A stretch of 64,000 nucleotides of DNA, taken from Costus lasius. Its lineage: Eukaryota > Streptophyta > Magnoliopsida > Zingiberales > Costaceae. Location: NCBI GenBank assembly GCA_027563935.2, contig CM050447.1:17314001-17378000 (forward strand), in the 5' to 3' direction. Both the position numbers and the translations under genes were made by a program. The notes under the pieces are model-generated. The model was not told the DNA's origin, did no database searches, and saw only the letters and a program-made list of their open reading frames with translations. Within the stretch, counting starts at the first letter, position 1. Each line of letters starts with the position of its first letter. Positions 1 through 10,456 of the stretch are shown here, piece after piece.

Positions 1-312
1 GGCAACCAGAGAAACCCACCGCACAACCGTCCATACATATGTTATCTTTGTGGCGGCAACCATCACCTACATGATTGCCAATAGAGGAAGATGTTGAATG
101 CAATGTTGGTTGAGAAGACTTCAACCGACAGCAAGCGCAAAGGAAAAGCCCCGATGCCATCATCCAGCTCAAGTGACTCAGATGCACCATCATTATTTCG
201 GGCAAGCCTTCCTCTTCAAAGACGCCGAGGATAGGCGCAATCGCATGTTCTTCCAAGACGCCGAGGATAGGCGCACTCAGGATGATCAACCCGAGCAAAG
301 TGCGTCTGTGAC
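1..312 (+). pseudogene. gag fragment of a second X-type (gag-only) retrotransposon
   Basis: The plus strand reads through a gag zinc knuckle (CYLCGGNHHLHDC, spacing C-x2-C-x3-H-x4-C), then a basic stretch and serine run. This is the C-terminal part of the gag of element X, which lies at 7106-8389 on the opposite strand. The reading frame breaks just after the knuckle and again further on. Two short repeats containing GCCGAGGATAGGCGCA follow, as in X. Homology to X stops around 296-312, where the LTR of element E1 starts abruptly. It is a broken copy and its upstream part lies outside the window. Confidence 0.75.
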
Positions 313-1509
313 ACCAAGGTCAGGAGTACATGCCCCGTGTAGAAAACCCAATACCCCGGCTATGCCCCACCCAATGAGTAGATGGCGCAAGCACTAGGCT
401 GAATTCTTCTTCACAAGATGAATGGAGTTTCCATTCTTACATGTACAGTGCATACTAATTTAGTAGCACCCCTTTGCCTAACAGTGTCGCCCCTTTGAAC
501 CAAGACCACCCTTAAAGGAAAACCTTGTGCCCTAACTCAAGGAGACACTCGGCTTACTCAAGGAGACAAGGAACAAGAGTTACACAAAATTTCGGCATGA
601 CCTTTGCTCATTCATTGACATATGCGCAAGTTGGAAATCACAAAGCCACAATTGAAAACTCAACACAACATAGAGATCACAACATTAACATTTAAGAGGA
701 AAATACCAATTTTCATTAAAGGAAACTTAATACACAAAACCTCTTAAGTTCACTCAACAACATATACACAATCGGTACAATTTTGCATACAAGAGAATTA
801 CCCTAGACAAGTAGAAACTCTCCTATGCGCCAAGCCTTGGTGTCCTCTCTTCAAGGCTTATTGAGTGAAGCCTTCTTCCCTTTCTCCACCTTGGTGTCCT
901 CTCATCAAGGGGAAGATCGTCGGAATCTTGAAGATCTCCGCCGGTTGCAAGGGAGAAGTCGCCCTCTTGTTGTCGCCCTTCAAGGAACTCTCGCCCACCA
1001 GATAATTCGCAAGAACAACAATGCAAGTAGTAGTTACAAACCACTTACTCTCTATCTTTAGACATGCGCCCATGTCCTCAAGTAGTTACCCATACCGCCC
1101 ATGGGTCTTGAGCCTAGGTTGAAGAAGGATGCACCCCTTTCTAGCTTCAGGGATGTCCAGCCCCTCAACCCGGTCTTCAAGTCTTTGTAGCAACTAGTAT
1201 GCCCTGTTTGAGTCTCCGTGCCTGCACTTTTGTCTTACATTATCCCTCAGAGCTAAGGGGTCATGCTCACAAGTATAGGCATCTGTGTCTCGCACCCCAG
1301 TGCACATAGAAGTCTCCAGCTCCATGCAAGTACCCCCGGGCCTTACCCGAGAATCAACATATGTTCCAGTTGCAAACCTGAAAAGTATAACACAGCATTA
1401 GTTGTTCACCTCTCCTAGGTGACTCCCTTTTGTTCTCCTTGTCCTCTTTTTGCTGTGCCAACCTCATGGACAAGGAGGGGAATGCTCCCCGCATTCCCGG
1501 GTCATGACA
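313..1509 (-). repeat. E1 3' LTR, truncated
   Basis: This block matches the E1 5' LTR segment 33892-35080 almost continuously. On the minus strand it begins TGTCATGACCC directly after a polypurine tract. Its far end, which should match 23769-23871 and 33716-33890, is missing and replaced by an X-type gag fragment. Open reading frames within it are copied in the other LTR and are not genes. Confidence 0.85.
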
Positions 1510-3098
1510 ATTCTCCCCCACCTGAAGGAGGCATCACCCCTGATGCCCAAGCCTGTAGATATGCATCAATCTCATCCTGAAATTGCCATAAGTCAGACCC
1601 TTTTTCGCAAGTCGCATCCTCTTCTGATTCACCTATCCAATGCACAAGAAATTCAGTCCTTTGAGCCCTGACAGTATGACCAATTAACCTGTGATTCAAA
1701 ATCTTTTGAATACCCTTATGAAATTCTTTTCTGACTTGTGGAGGTGCCCTCAATCTTTGTGTCCTACTCAAATTTACATCATCTGCATGATACTTCTTCA
1801 ACATACTCACATGAAAAGTAGGATACAAATGCAATCTTCCAGGTAATTCCAATCTATAAGCTACTACACCAACTCTTTGCAGAATCTTAAAAGGGCCTTC
1901 ATACCTTGGAATCAAACCTCTATGAGCAGTTTTAGCTGAGATCTTCTTCCACATTTGGGGAGTTAACTTGAGCATGACCAACTCACCAACATTGAACTCA
2001 ACATGCCGACGCCCTTGGTTTGCATACTTCTCCATTCTTCTAATGGCCTTGCGCAAACTATCTTGAGCTTCACTCCATAGCTCACTTCTATCTCTTACAA
2101 ATGTATTGGCGGCTTGGCATGTGGTGCTTGCTCCATGCCGCAGTGCATCCACGGGAGTCATTGGTTGAAACCCTAGCACTAGCTCAAAAGGGCTTTGACC
2201 TGTAGAAGTAGATTTCTGTAAGTTATATGCAAATTGAGCTGTGTCAAGAAGGGATACCCAATTCCTCTGTGTGAGGCTGATACAAAGTGTCTCAAATATT
2301 CCTCCAACAGCGCATTGACCCTTTCAGTTTGCCCATCTGTCTGTGGATGGTTAGCAGTAGACATCTTCAACTCTGTTCCAAGTTTCTTAAACATTGAAGT
2401 CCAAAACTTCTCTGTAAATCTCCCATTGCGGTCACTCACAATATCTAATGGCAAACCGAAATGCTTAACAACATGAGTAAGAAACAACTGAGCTGGAACT
2501 TCAGCAGTACACAACTCTGGAGCAAGAATAAATATAGCATATTTAGAAAATCTGTCCACAACTACAAAAACTGAAGGCATACCATTTACTTTTGTAAAAT
2601 GAGTAATAAAGTCCATTGACACTGACAACCAAGGCCTCTCTGGAATCGGCAATGGTTGGAGAAGTACTCCAGCCTTCCTTCTCTCAATTTTATCCTGTTG
2701 GCAAATAAGGCAAGTACAAACATAATGATTAACATCTTCTTTCATACCTGGCCAAAACCAACCTCTACTTAGTAATGCATACATTCGGCTCTGCCCTGGA
2801 TGACCTGACCATTCAGTGTCATAGTGTTCCTTCATAAGCTGATACCTTATATCACCAACTTTAGGCACATACACCCGACCACCAATGGCAACAACCAAAC
2901 CATCCTCATCTATAGAGAACCGGCGCATATCACCATCCTTTATCTACGCCACTAGCCTCATATAGTTATAATCAGCATTTGCAGAGTCTTTTATCATTTG
3001 AATGATATCTCCTTCTACCTGAGTCAAGTTATAATAGAATGTAAGAAAATTGACTCTACTCAAAGCATCTAGTACATGATGGAATCGCCCTGGCTTAT
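1502..3098 (-). pseudogene. E1 integrase and chromodomain remnant
   Basis: 2179-2928 encodes the zinc-binding N-terminus (H-x-x-C-x-x-C type, with CLICQQDK) and the catalytic core of a Ty3/gypsy integrase, with the D, D and E motifs in [17 protein letters not shown] and DGQTERVN. A frameshift near 2180-2250 moves the reading frame. 1502-2179 then carries the GPF (GPY/F) motif and a chromodomain-like tail (EFLVHWIG, EEDATCEK). The residue after the second catalytic Asp is changed from the family DRDP to DRNG. The start is cut at 3098 by element X inside the end of the RNase H domain. Confidence 0.85.
1510..1525 (-). promoter_or_regulatory. E1 polypurine tract
   Basis: The minus strand reads GGTGGGGGAGAAT immediately before the 3' LTR start. 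This is the plus-strand primer site of LTR retrotransposons, and A and B carry the same motif. Confidence 0.8.
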
Positions 3099-3380
3099 TG
3101 TCACGGACGCACTTTGCTTCGTGCCTAATGTCCGCGCGGCACACTACTTGGAGTAGTGCTAAGCCTTAATCCCGTGTGCACTTACGCACTAAATTCGAAA
3201 GCATCACTATAAACCCGAGGCAACGATGTAGAATTCGAAGGCAACAATAGCAATCGAGAGGCACAAGAGATTTGCACAGAACGGCGAGTAAAATGCTCGG
3301 TGAAATGAGTCACCCGAACATCCCGCCGGTATATATTGATAAAAGGGCAACAATACAAGACAAAAATTCAGGACACTAAG

Positions 3381-3797
3381 TGTGACGCCCGGGGTACTTT
3401 GGGGTACTATCCCGCCTTTCCCATGGACTCATGGAGGTTATGAGTAGGGACAAAGGGGGTAAAGCTTGAGAAGAGAAGTGAAGTAGTGACTTAGACCACT
3501 AATCTTTGTGTTAAGATGTTTTGCAAGTACATGACAAGGAGCATGTTCTAGCAAAAATATGAGGGCACATGTAGGAGGCTACATGGGTCCTACATGGGCC
3601 ATGACACATCACAAAGACTTGTACAAGAGGCGTGCAAGCATTAACAAAAAAATAGGCATGGGTGAGTCTCGAACCGAAGACCTATAGGAGTGCTAAAGCG
3701 TATGTTGTATGAGAGAGCCAACCCAGCTTCAGGGTGATTGCTGAAGACAAAGGAGGAGCATTCCTATTAAAGGCTTTCATCACTTTGGGGCGTGACA
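3381..3797 (+). repeat. D1 5' LTR with internal deletion
   Basis: It starts TGTGACGCCCGGGG and ends GGGGCGTGACA but is 417 bp, against 1755 bp for the intact relative at 8702-10456. The sequence jumps from TTTCATCACTT straight to the LTR end. Confidence 0.85.
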
Positions 3798-3799
3798 AC

Positions 3800-3812
3800 T
3801 GGTATCAGAGGG
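3800..3812 (+). promoter_or_regulatory. D1 primer binding site
   Basis: TGGTATCAGAGGG lies two bases after the 5' LTR. The first 11 bases are those expected for pairing with the 3' end of plant initiator tRNA-Met. Confidence 0.85.
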
Positions 3813-4024
3813 TTAGCTTAGTGCGAGTCTGGACCACCAGGATATACACGTTAGTTGGATTATCGTTTGGGTGTTGTGTACGTCGGTGCTTAGCGCCGGG
3901 GCGTAATACCTCGGTATCCCCTTCTAATCGATCAGTTCTGGCCAGGCGAGTACTGGATACCTCTAAGAGCATTCCATCCAGTGGATCCACAGAGCAGCAC
4001 ACCATTGCACCGAGGACTAGGAGT

Positions 4025-4684
4025 ATGGCACAGTTTGAGGAGCGGTTCTCCAGACTGGAGAGCGCTTTGGGTCTAGAGGAAGATTCAGATTGGCAGGGAG
4101 AGCCTCTTGCTGAGCGCCTAGATGCATTGATGCAGTTGTTCCATCAGTATAAGGATTACACCGATGGGAGGATAGGTACTTTGGCGCATGAGTTAGAGAC
4201 TGCTACCGCAGAGATCACAGTGTTGAGGTTGATGGTGGCGCAGGTGGCTTCCCACCCACCTACTCTACTTGCACCACCCCCTGTTCAGCCTGCTAGATGC
4301 CATGTTCCTGATCTAGTCACTTTCTCAGGAGCGAGAGTGACAAAAGAGTTGGATAACTTCATTTTTGACATGGAGCACTACTTTCGGGCAGCAGGAGTTG
4401 CTGATACAGATCGGATAGAGGTATGTGCATCCTACCTTTGTGGGGATGCCAAGTTGTGGTGGAGAACCTCTATAGCTCTTAGGACAGAGGGAGAGAACCC
4501 AGAGATTGCTACTTGGGACGATCTGAAGACTGAGATGAGGGCTCAGTTTAGACCCGTAAATACCTTACATGATGCTCGCATGACTTTGAGATATTTGAGA
4601 CAGACTGGCACAGTTCGAGAGTATGTTAAGCAGTTTGCCACTTTACTGTTTGAGATACCGAACAAGAGTGAAGAAGAGAAGTGA
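4025..4684 (+). pseudogene. D1 gag, truncated by deletion
   Basis: The product starts [12 protein letters not shown] and runs about 219 residues through the capsid-like region ([28 protein letters not shown]-like). It matches the first half of the E2 gag. It ends at a stop that comes from LTR sequence: gag and 3' LTR are joined inside an 11-bp shared stretch (AGAAGAGAAGT, 4672-4682). The zinc knuckle and everything downstream are lost. An upstream in-frame extension to 3734 runs through LTR and leader sequence and is unlikely to be translated. Function, if any, would be limited to a partial Gag. Confidence 0.85.
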
Positions 4685-6339
4685 AGTAGTGACTTAGACC
4701 AATAATCTCTGTGTTAAGATGTTTTGTAGGTACATGGCAAGGAGCATGTTCTAGCAAAAATATGAGGGCACATGTAGGAGGCTACATGGGCCATGGCACA
4801 TCACAAAGACTTGTACAAGAGGCGTGCAAGCATTAACAAAAAAATAGGCATGGGTGAGTCTCGAACCCAAGACCTATAGGAGTGCCAAAGCTTATGAAGT
4901 ATGGGAACACCAACCCAGCTTCAGGGTGATTGCTGAAGACAAAGGAGGAGCATTCTTGTTAAAGGCTTTCATCACTTATAGGGGCGCAAATGACATTAGC
5001 ATTTGGGGCCCAATCGAATTGGGGATCTTGGAGGAAGAAATCTCAATCGGATTTGGGAATCCCTGGAATTGAACCGAGAGCTTGGGAGAAAGGGCGACTT
5101 GGAGGAAAGAGGGATCTATCTTCTTCCTTGGCGATTTGGGCGTGAGTTGGAGAAGAGCTCACGCATCTTCCCTTCATCCACTTGGTGGCGGCTTGCTTGA
5201 GGGGAGTTCATCCATCCGGCCACCATGTCGTCCACTTGAAGCTTGGCCGAGAGTTCTTGTATTGGCGTGAGCTTCAGCCTTGTTCTTGGCGTGAGCTTGA
5301 GGGAGCTCACGGTTCCATCCATCCATCCACCACATCTTGCTCTAGCTTGGGCGAGAGCTTGCTGATCTTGGCGTGAGCTTGAGGGAGCTCACGGATCCAC
5401 CTCCTTTAACCTTGGCTCTTGGCGATTCTCCTTGGAGGAAAGGGGGATCGGCTTTGGGGAAGAAGGAGACACACCGGCGGCCATCCATCTTCGGTGGCGC
5501 CATCATCTTCATCCACTTTGGGGGGCGGCAAGCTTGCTGTCCTCTTGGAGTTTGGGCGGTCCTTAGAGGCAAAGAGCGCAAAGATACATCAAAACCACCT
5601 AGAGGGGCGACTCTAGGGTGGAGCCTCAAGTACTTGTGCTTGAGGAAAGTTTGAGGGAGGATCGACCACATCTTGGAGGGAGGGGCTGAACTCCACCATC
5701 ACTTTGTTTAGAGCTTGGAGTGGTATAACTCTTGTTACTTTAGGGTTATTTCATTGTAAGAACATTGTGTTTATTATAGTTGAGTTTGGTAGCTCTACCC
5801 ACATTGGGAGAGGCTTATTCTCATACCTGAGGTTACCTTGGAGGAGATAGTTTTGTTCGGTATGTTTAGCTTATGACTTGTGCAAGCGCTGTGCTTGTGC
5901 AAGGAGCTCGCTCACTATGTAGTTGTTGATATCTGTTTAGGGTTTGGGCATATGTCTAGTGCCCTTATATTGTGACTGCCAGCGTGTGTGAGATCTTTAC
6001 AGGGCGCCTAAGTCTAAGACGGTCTTTAAGTGTGCAAAGAGGTTGAGGAGCAACATGTGCTACCCATCCGCCACTTATTGACGTAGGTCTAGGATTAGGA
6101 GAAGGCTAGGTTCAGTTCCATCTAAGATCAGCCTTGGAGCTCAATTCCATCGGAGCTCAGCCTTGGAGCGCAGTGCCATCAGATTTGCACAGTGGGTTCA
6201 GAGATTGTTCAGTTCACACTTAGATCTTGGTATTTCCGCATAGTGAGTGTTGGCTGGCAATTTACAAAGGGTGTGTAAGTTGCGCCATCGCGCTCAAATA
6301 TTTAGTGCAAAAATTTAGGCACAAATTTGAGGCGTGACA
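4673..6339 (+). repeat. D1 3' LTR (start missing)
   Basis: About 1.67 kb nearly identical to the inverted LTR of A at 8702-10456. It contains the conserved double hairpin at 5595-5645 and ends GAGGCGTGACA at the CTAAG duplication. Open reading frames here are mirrored in the A copy and are not genes. Confidence 0.9.
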
Positions 6340-6777
6340 CTAAGTAAACATTGAGTAGACCCTAGACCTATGACTTGGTGGAGAGGGCAGGTGTGTGGAA
6401 CGTTGCAATTTTATACTTGCATGGGATCACAAGACTGCATTTAACCAAGGCACTATCACCCCTCTCAATACTATCCTAAGTACACAATCTAAGGGGTGTG
6501 AGTAGAAGGCTTCACAAGGGTTGAGTAGACTAATTTTACACATTTGAGCCCCCATCCTGGAGTACTTGTGAAAACATAGTCCCCCACTCACATGTACATG
6601 CCCCGGGACAGTCCCCCCGAGTGCATCACTACCCCCGATGACTAAAACACATGGCATACATATGTCAAACCCTGTTTTTATATGAATCTACCCAAACATC
6701 CATGGTCATGACAAAAACACACATTGTCAGAGTCGGGTAACATAGTTTTTACACCCGACTTCCTCTAAAACTTGACA

Positions 6778-6792
6778 TTCTCCCCTACTTGA
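6778..6792 (-). promoter_or_regulatory. X polypurine tract
   Basis: The minus strand reads AAGTAGGGGAGAA immediately upstream of the X 3' LTR start. Its presence, with a primer site and two LTRs, shows that X has the cis signals needed for reverse transcription although it lacks pol. Confidence 0.8.
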
Positions 6793-6959
6793 ACGGTCGA
6801 TGCCCTCATCGACACAAAATATCCTTGTAGTTGGCCTTCGAGGTTGAAGCTTCATAATCATTGCGCTGCGCTGAAGGAAAACTTCTGCCTTCATCAGTGT
6901 CACAGTCAGAACTCGGAGAGAATGTGGCCTTCTTCTCCTTCGTTGGCTTCATAGTTGCG

Positions 6960-8389
6960 GCCTCCTCGGCTACCAAGGCGTGCAATATCTTCTTCTAGGG
7001 GCAAGACCAGGGTTGATGTTTTCCTCCACATATAAAGCAATCCCAGGTCTTTTTAGGATGCCAATGTTGTCGGCTTGGTCGTCTCTTCGATCGTTGCTCC
7101 CTCACCTAAGCATTTCTCGGGTCGATCACCCGAAGTGCGCCTATCCTCGGCGTCTTAAAAGAATAAGTGATTGCGCCTATCCTTGGCGTCTTTGAAGAGG
7201 AAGGCTTGCCCGAAATAACGATAGTGTCATCTGAGTCACTTGAGCTGGATGATGGTATCAAGGCTTTTCCTTTGCGCTTGTTGTCGGTTGAAGCCTTTTC
7301 AACCAACATTGCGTTCAACATCTTCCTCTGTTGGCAATCTTGTATGTGGTGTTTGCCACCACAAAGATAACATATATATGGTCGGTTGTGCGGTGGGTTT
7401 CTTTGGTTGCCACCGTTGTGGGGTCGCTGGGGTCTGTTCTGACTTCTGATGTTGGGTCCTGTTATTCTGCGGACTGTGCGGTGGACTCCTCTTATATTGA
7501 TTCCCATTATGGTGCGGAGGACTCCTGTGATTGTCCCTCTGACTGTTCTTATTCCCTTGATGGGGTCGCTGCGGTGGTGAAGGTCGGCGCCTTTCCACTA
7601 GCTTGAAGTCAGTTAGTTGCTCCGCTGGAGCTTGTGCGGATGCAAAATCTTGGACATTCCTTTGCAACTCTTGCTGTGCCCAAGGTTGCAGAGCTTCGAT
7701 GAAGAAAAATAACTTTTCCTCATCCTCCAACTTGATATCAAGTGAGATGGTAGCAAACTTTCTCACAAATTCATAGATGTCATCTGTGTGACGGAGGTTC
7801 CTTAATTTATTCCTGACCATCATACCAATGTTTTCTGGGCAAAACTGTGCCTTCAATTCTCGTTTAAGGTCTTCCCAAGTTGCCAAGTTGTCCGTCCCAT
7901 CTCGGACTCTTGTGCGCCACCAAAGTTTGGCGTCACCAGTAAGATACCATGTTGAGTGGCAATCTTGAGACCTTCCGAGTCAGGTCGGGTGACAAGGAAA
8001 TACTGATCCATGTCAAACAAGAAATTTTCGAGTTCTTTGGCGTCTCGAGTACTATTGTAACTTTGGGGTTCTGGGATCCTCATTTGTGCACGCTGGGATT
8101 GCACATTTCCCCCTCCTGCGTGTAATGTCATGGTGAGGACGGCTATCTGAGCCTTCAATTCCTCAATCTGAGCCCTCATAAACTTGACGGACTCACGAGT
8201 ACCATCTTCGTGTCCCTCCATTTCCGCTGCCAAGCCAGCATGTTTGGCATCGATCAAGTCTAGTCGGTCTTCAATATTAGTGAAGCACGCTACTTGGCAT
8301 TCACGGTGCCTTCTTCGTCTTTCCTCCCTATCCAGCTCGGGAGGGTTACCCACTAGTGTTTCCACATCGGTTCCCTCGTAAATAGACAT
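6960..8389 (-). pseudogene. X gag with two zinc-knuckle modules
   Basis: The gag begins at 8389 (MSIYEGTDVETL). It has a coiled, charged N-terminus, then the capsid-like retrotransposon gag region (ELENFLFDMDQYF, ATWEDLKRELKAQF, EALQPWAQQELQ). A Q/N/R/P/H-rich basic region follows, then a zinc knuckle CYLCGGKHHIQDC near 7340-7380. Further on (7000-7045) comes a second knuckle, CFICGGKHQPWSC, followed by a similar K-K/R-x-L-x-A-x-L-V stretch, so the knuckle module looks duplicated. Frameshifts near 7870-7890 and 7400-7510, and a stop after the second knuckle, break this copy. Two KTPRIGA repeats lie between the knuckles. There is no protease, RT or integrase downstream before the polypurine tract. 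Confidence 0.8.
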
Positions 8390-8417
8390 TCTTAAGACTT
8401 GTCACGTATAGAAACAA

Positions 8418-8430
8418 CCCTCTGATACCA
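8418..8430 (-). promoter_or_regulatory. X primer binding site
   Basis: The minus strand reads TGGTATCAGAGGG two bases after the 5' LTR end, an initiator tRNA-Met type primer site. D1 and E2 have the same motif. Confidence 0.85.
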
Positions 8431-8701
8431 CTTGTCACGGACGCACTTTGCTTGGTGCCTAATGTCCGCGCGGTACACTACTTGGAGTAGTTCTAAGCCT
8501 TAATCCCGTGTACACTTACGCACTAAATCCGGAAGCGTCACTATAAACCTGAGGCAACGATGTAGAATTCGAAGGCAACAACAACAATCGATAGGCACAG
8601 AACGACGAGTAAAATGCTCGGTGAAATGAGTCACCCGAACACCCCGCCGGTATATATTGATAAAAGAGCAACAATACAAGACAAAAATACAACACACAAA
8701 G

Positions 8702-10456
8702 TGTCACGCCCCAAATTTGTGCCTAAATTTTTGCACTAAATATTTGAGCGCGATGGTGCAACTTACACACCCCTTGTAAATTGCCAGCTAACATTCACTA
8801 TGCGGAAATACTAAGATCTAAGTGCGGACTGAACAATCTCTGAACCCACTGTGCAAATCTGATGGCACTGCGCTCCAAGGCTGAGCTCTGATGGAACTGA
8901 GCTCCAAGGCTGATCTCAGATGGAACTGAACCTAGCCTTCTCCTAATCCTAGACCTACGTCAATAAGTGGCGGATGGGTAGCACATGTTGCTCCTCAACC
9001 TCTTTGCACACTTAAAGACCGTCTTAGACTTAGGCGCCCTGTAAAGATCTCACACACGCTGGCAGTCACAATATAAGGGCACTAGACATATGCCCAAACC
9101 CTAAACAGATATCAACAACTACATAGTGAGCGAGCTCCTTGCACAAGCACAACGCTTGCACAAGTCACAAGCTAAACATACCGAACAAAACTATCTCCTC
9201 CAAGGTAACCTCAGGTATGAGAATAAGCCTCTCCCAATGTGGGTAGAGCTACCAAACTCAACTATAATAAACACAATGTTCTTACAATGAAATAACCCTA
9301 AAGTAACAAGAGTTATACCACTCCAAGCTCTAAACAAAGTGATGGTGGAGTTCAGCCCCTCCCTCCAAGATGTGGTCGATCCTCCCTCAAACTTTCCTCA
9401 AGCACAAGTACTTGAGGCTCCACCCTAGAGTCGCCCCTCTAGGTGGTTTTGATGTATCTTTGCGCTCTTTGCCTCTAAGGACCGCCCAAACTCCAAGAGG
9501 ACAGCAAGCTTGCCGCCCCCCAAAGTGGATGAAGATGATGGCGCCACCGAAGATGGATGGCCGCCGGTGTGTCTCCTTCTTCCCCAAAGCCGATCCCCCT
9601 TTCCTCCAAGGAGAATCGCCAAGAGCCAAGGTTGAAGGAGGTGGATCCGTGAGCTCCCTCAAGCTCACGCCAAGATCAGCAAGCTCTCGCCCAAGCTAGA
9701 GCAAGATGTGGTGGATGGATGGATGGAACCGTGAGCTCCCTCAAGCTCACGCCAAGAACAAGGCTGAAGCTCACGCCAATACAAGAACTCTCGGCCAAGC
9801 TTCAAGTGGACGACATGGTGGCCGGATGGATGAACTCCCCTCAAGCAAGCCGCCACCAAGTGGATGAAGGGAAGATGCGTGAGCTCTTCTCCAACTCACG
9901 CCCAAATCGCCAAGGAAGAAGATAGATCCCTCTTTCCTCCAAGTCGCCCTTTCTCCCAAGCTCTCGGTTCAATTCCAGGGATTCCCAAATCCGATTGAGA
10001 TTTCTTCCTCCAAGATCCCCAATTCGATTGGGCCCCAAATGCTAATGTCATTTGCGCCCCTATAAGTGATGAAAGCCTTTAATAGGAATGCTCCTCCTTT
10101 GTCTTCAGCAATCACCCTGAAGCTGGGTTGGTGTTCCCATACTTCATAAGCTTTGGCACTCCTATAGGTCTTGGGTTCGAGACTCACCCATGCCTATTTT
10201 TTTGTTAATGCTTGCACGCCTCTTGTACAAGTCTTTGTGATGTGCCATGGCCATGTAGCCTCCTACATGTGCCCTCATATTTTTGCTAGAACATGCTCCT
10301 TGCCATGTACCTGCAAAACATCTTAACACAGAGATTAGTGGTCTAAGTCACTACTTTACTTCTCTTCTCAAGCTTTACCCCCTTTGTCCCTACTCATAAC
10401 CTCCATGAGTCTATGGGAAAGGCGGGGTAGTACCCCAAAGTACCCCGGGCGTCACA
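8702..10456 (-). repeat. A 3' LTR
   Basis: The minus strand runs TGTGACGCCCGGGG to GGGGCGTGACA over 1755 bp. It is nearly identical to D1's 3' LTR in opposite orientation. It holds the double hairpin at 9397-9446. A polypurine tract (GGTGGGGGAGAAT on the minus strand) adjoins it at 10457. Confidence 0.9.

Larger units (their letters stand above)
3381..6339 (+). mobile_element. D1: deletion derivative of a chromovirus
   Basis: D1 lies between perfect CTAAG duplications at 3376-3380 and 6340-6344. It consists of a 5' LTR with a large internal deletion (3381-3797), a primer site (3800-3812), a partial gag, and a 3' LTR that lacks its first 90 or so bases (about 4673-6339). Protease, RT, integrase and polypurine tract are absent. 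Its 3' LTR is nearly identical to the LTR of element A on the opposite strand (8702-10456). D1 therefore belongs to the same recent family and lost its coding middle after or before insertion. Confidence 0.9.
3099..6777 (-). repeat. X 3' LTR, interrupted by element D1
   Basis: LTR sequence covers 3099-3380 and 6345-6777, with D1 and its CTAAG duplication between. The minus-strand start TGTCAAG follows the polypurine tract. A TATA-like TATATATT lies at 3330-3337, about 45 bp from the D1 insertion point. Confidence 0.85.

Noticed and set aside
3734..4024. N-terminal extension of D1 gag
   Set aside because: It is in frame but crosses the LTR end and primer site; the ATG at 4025 matches the E2 gag start.
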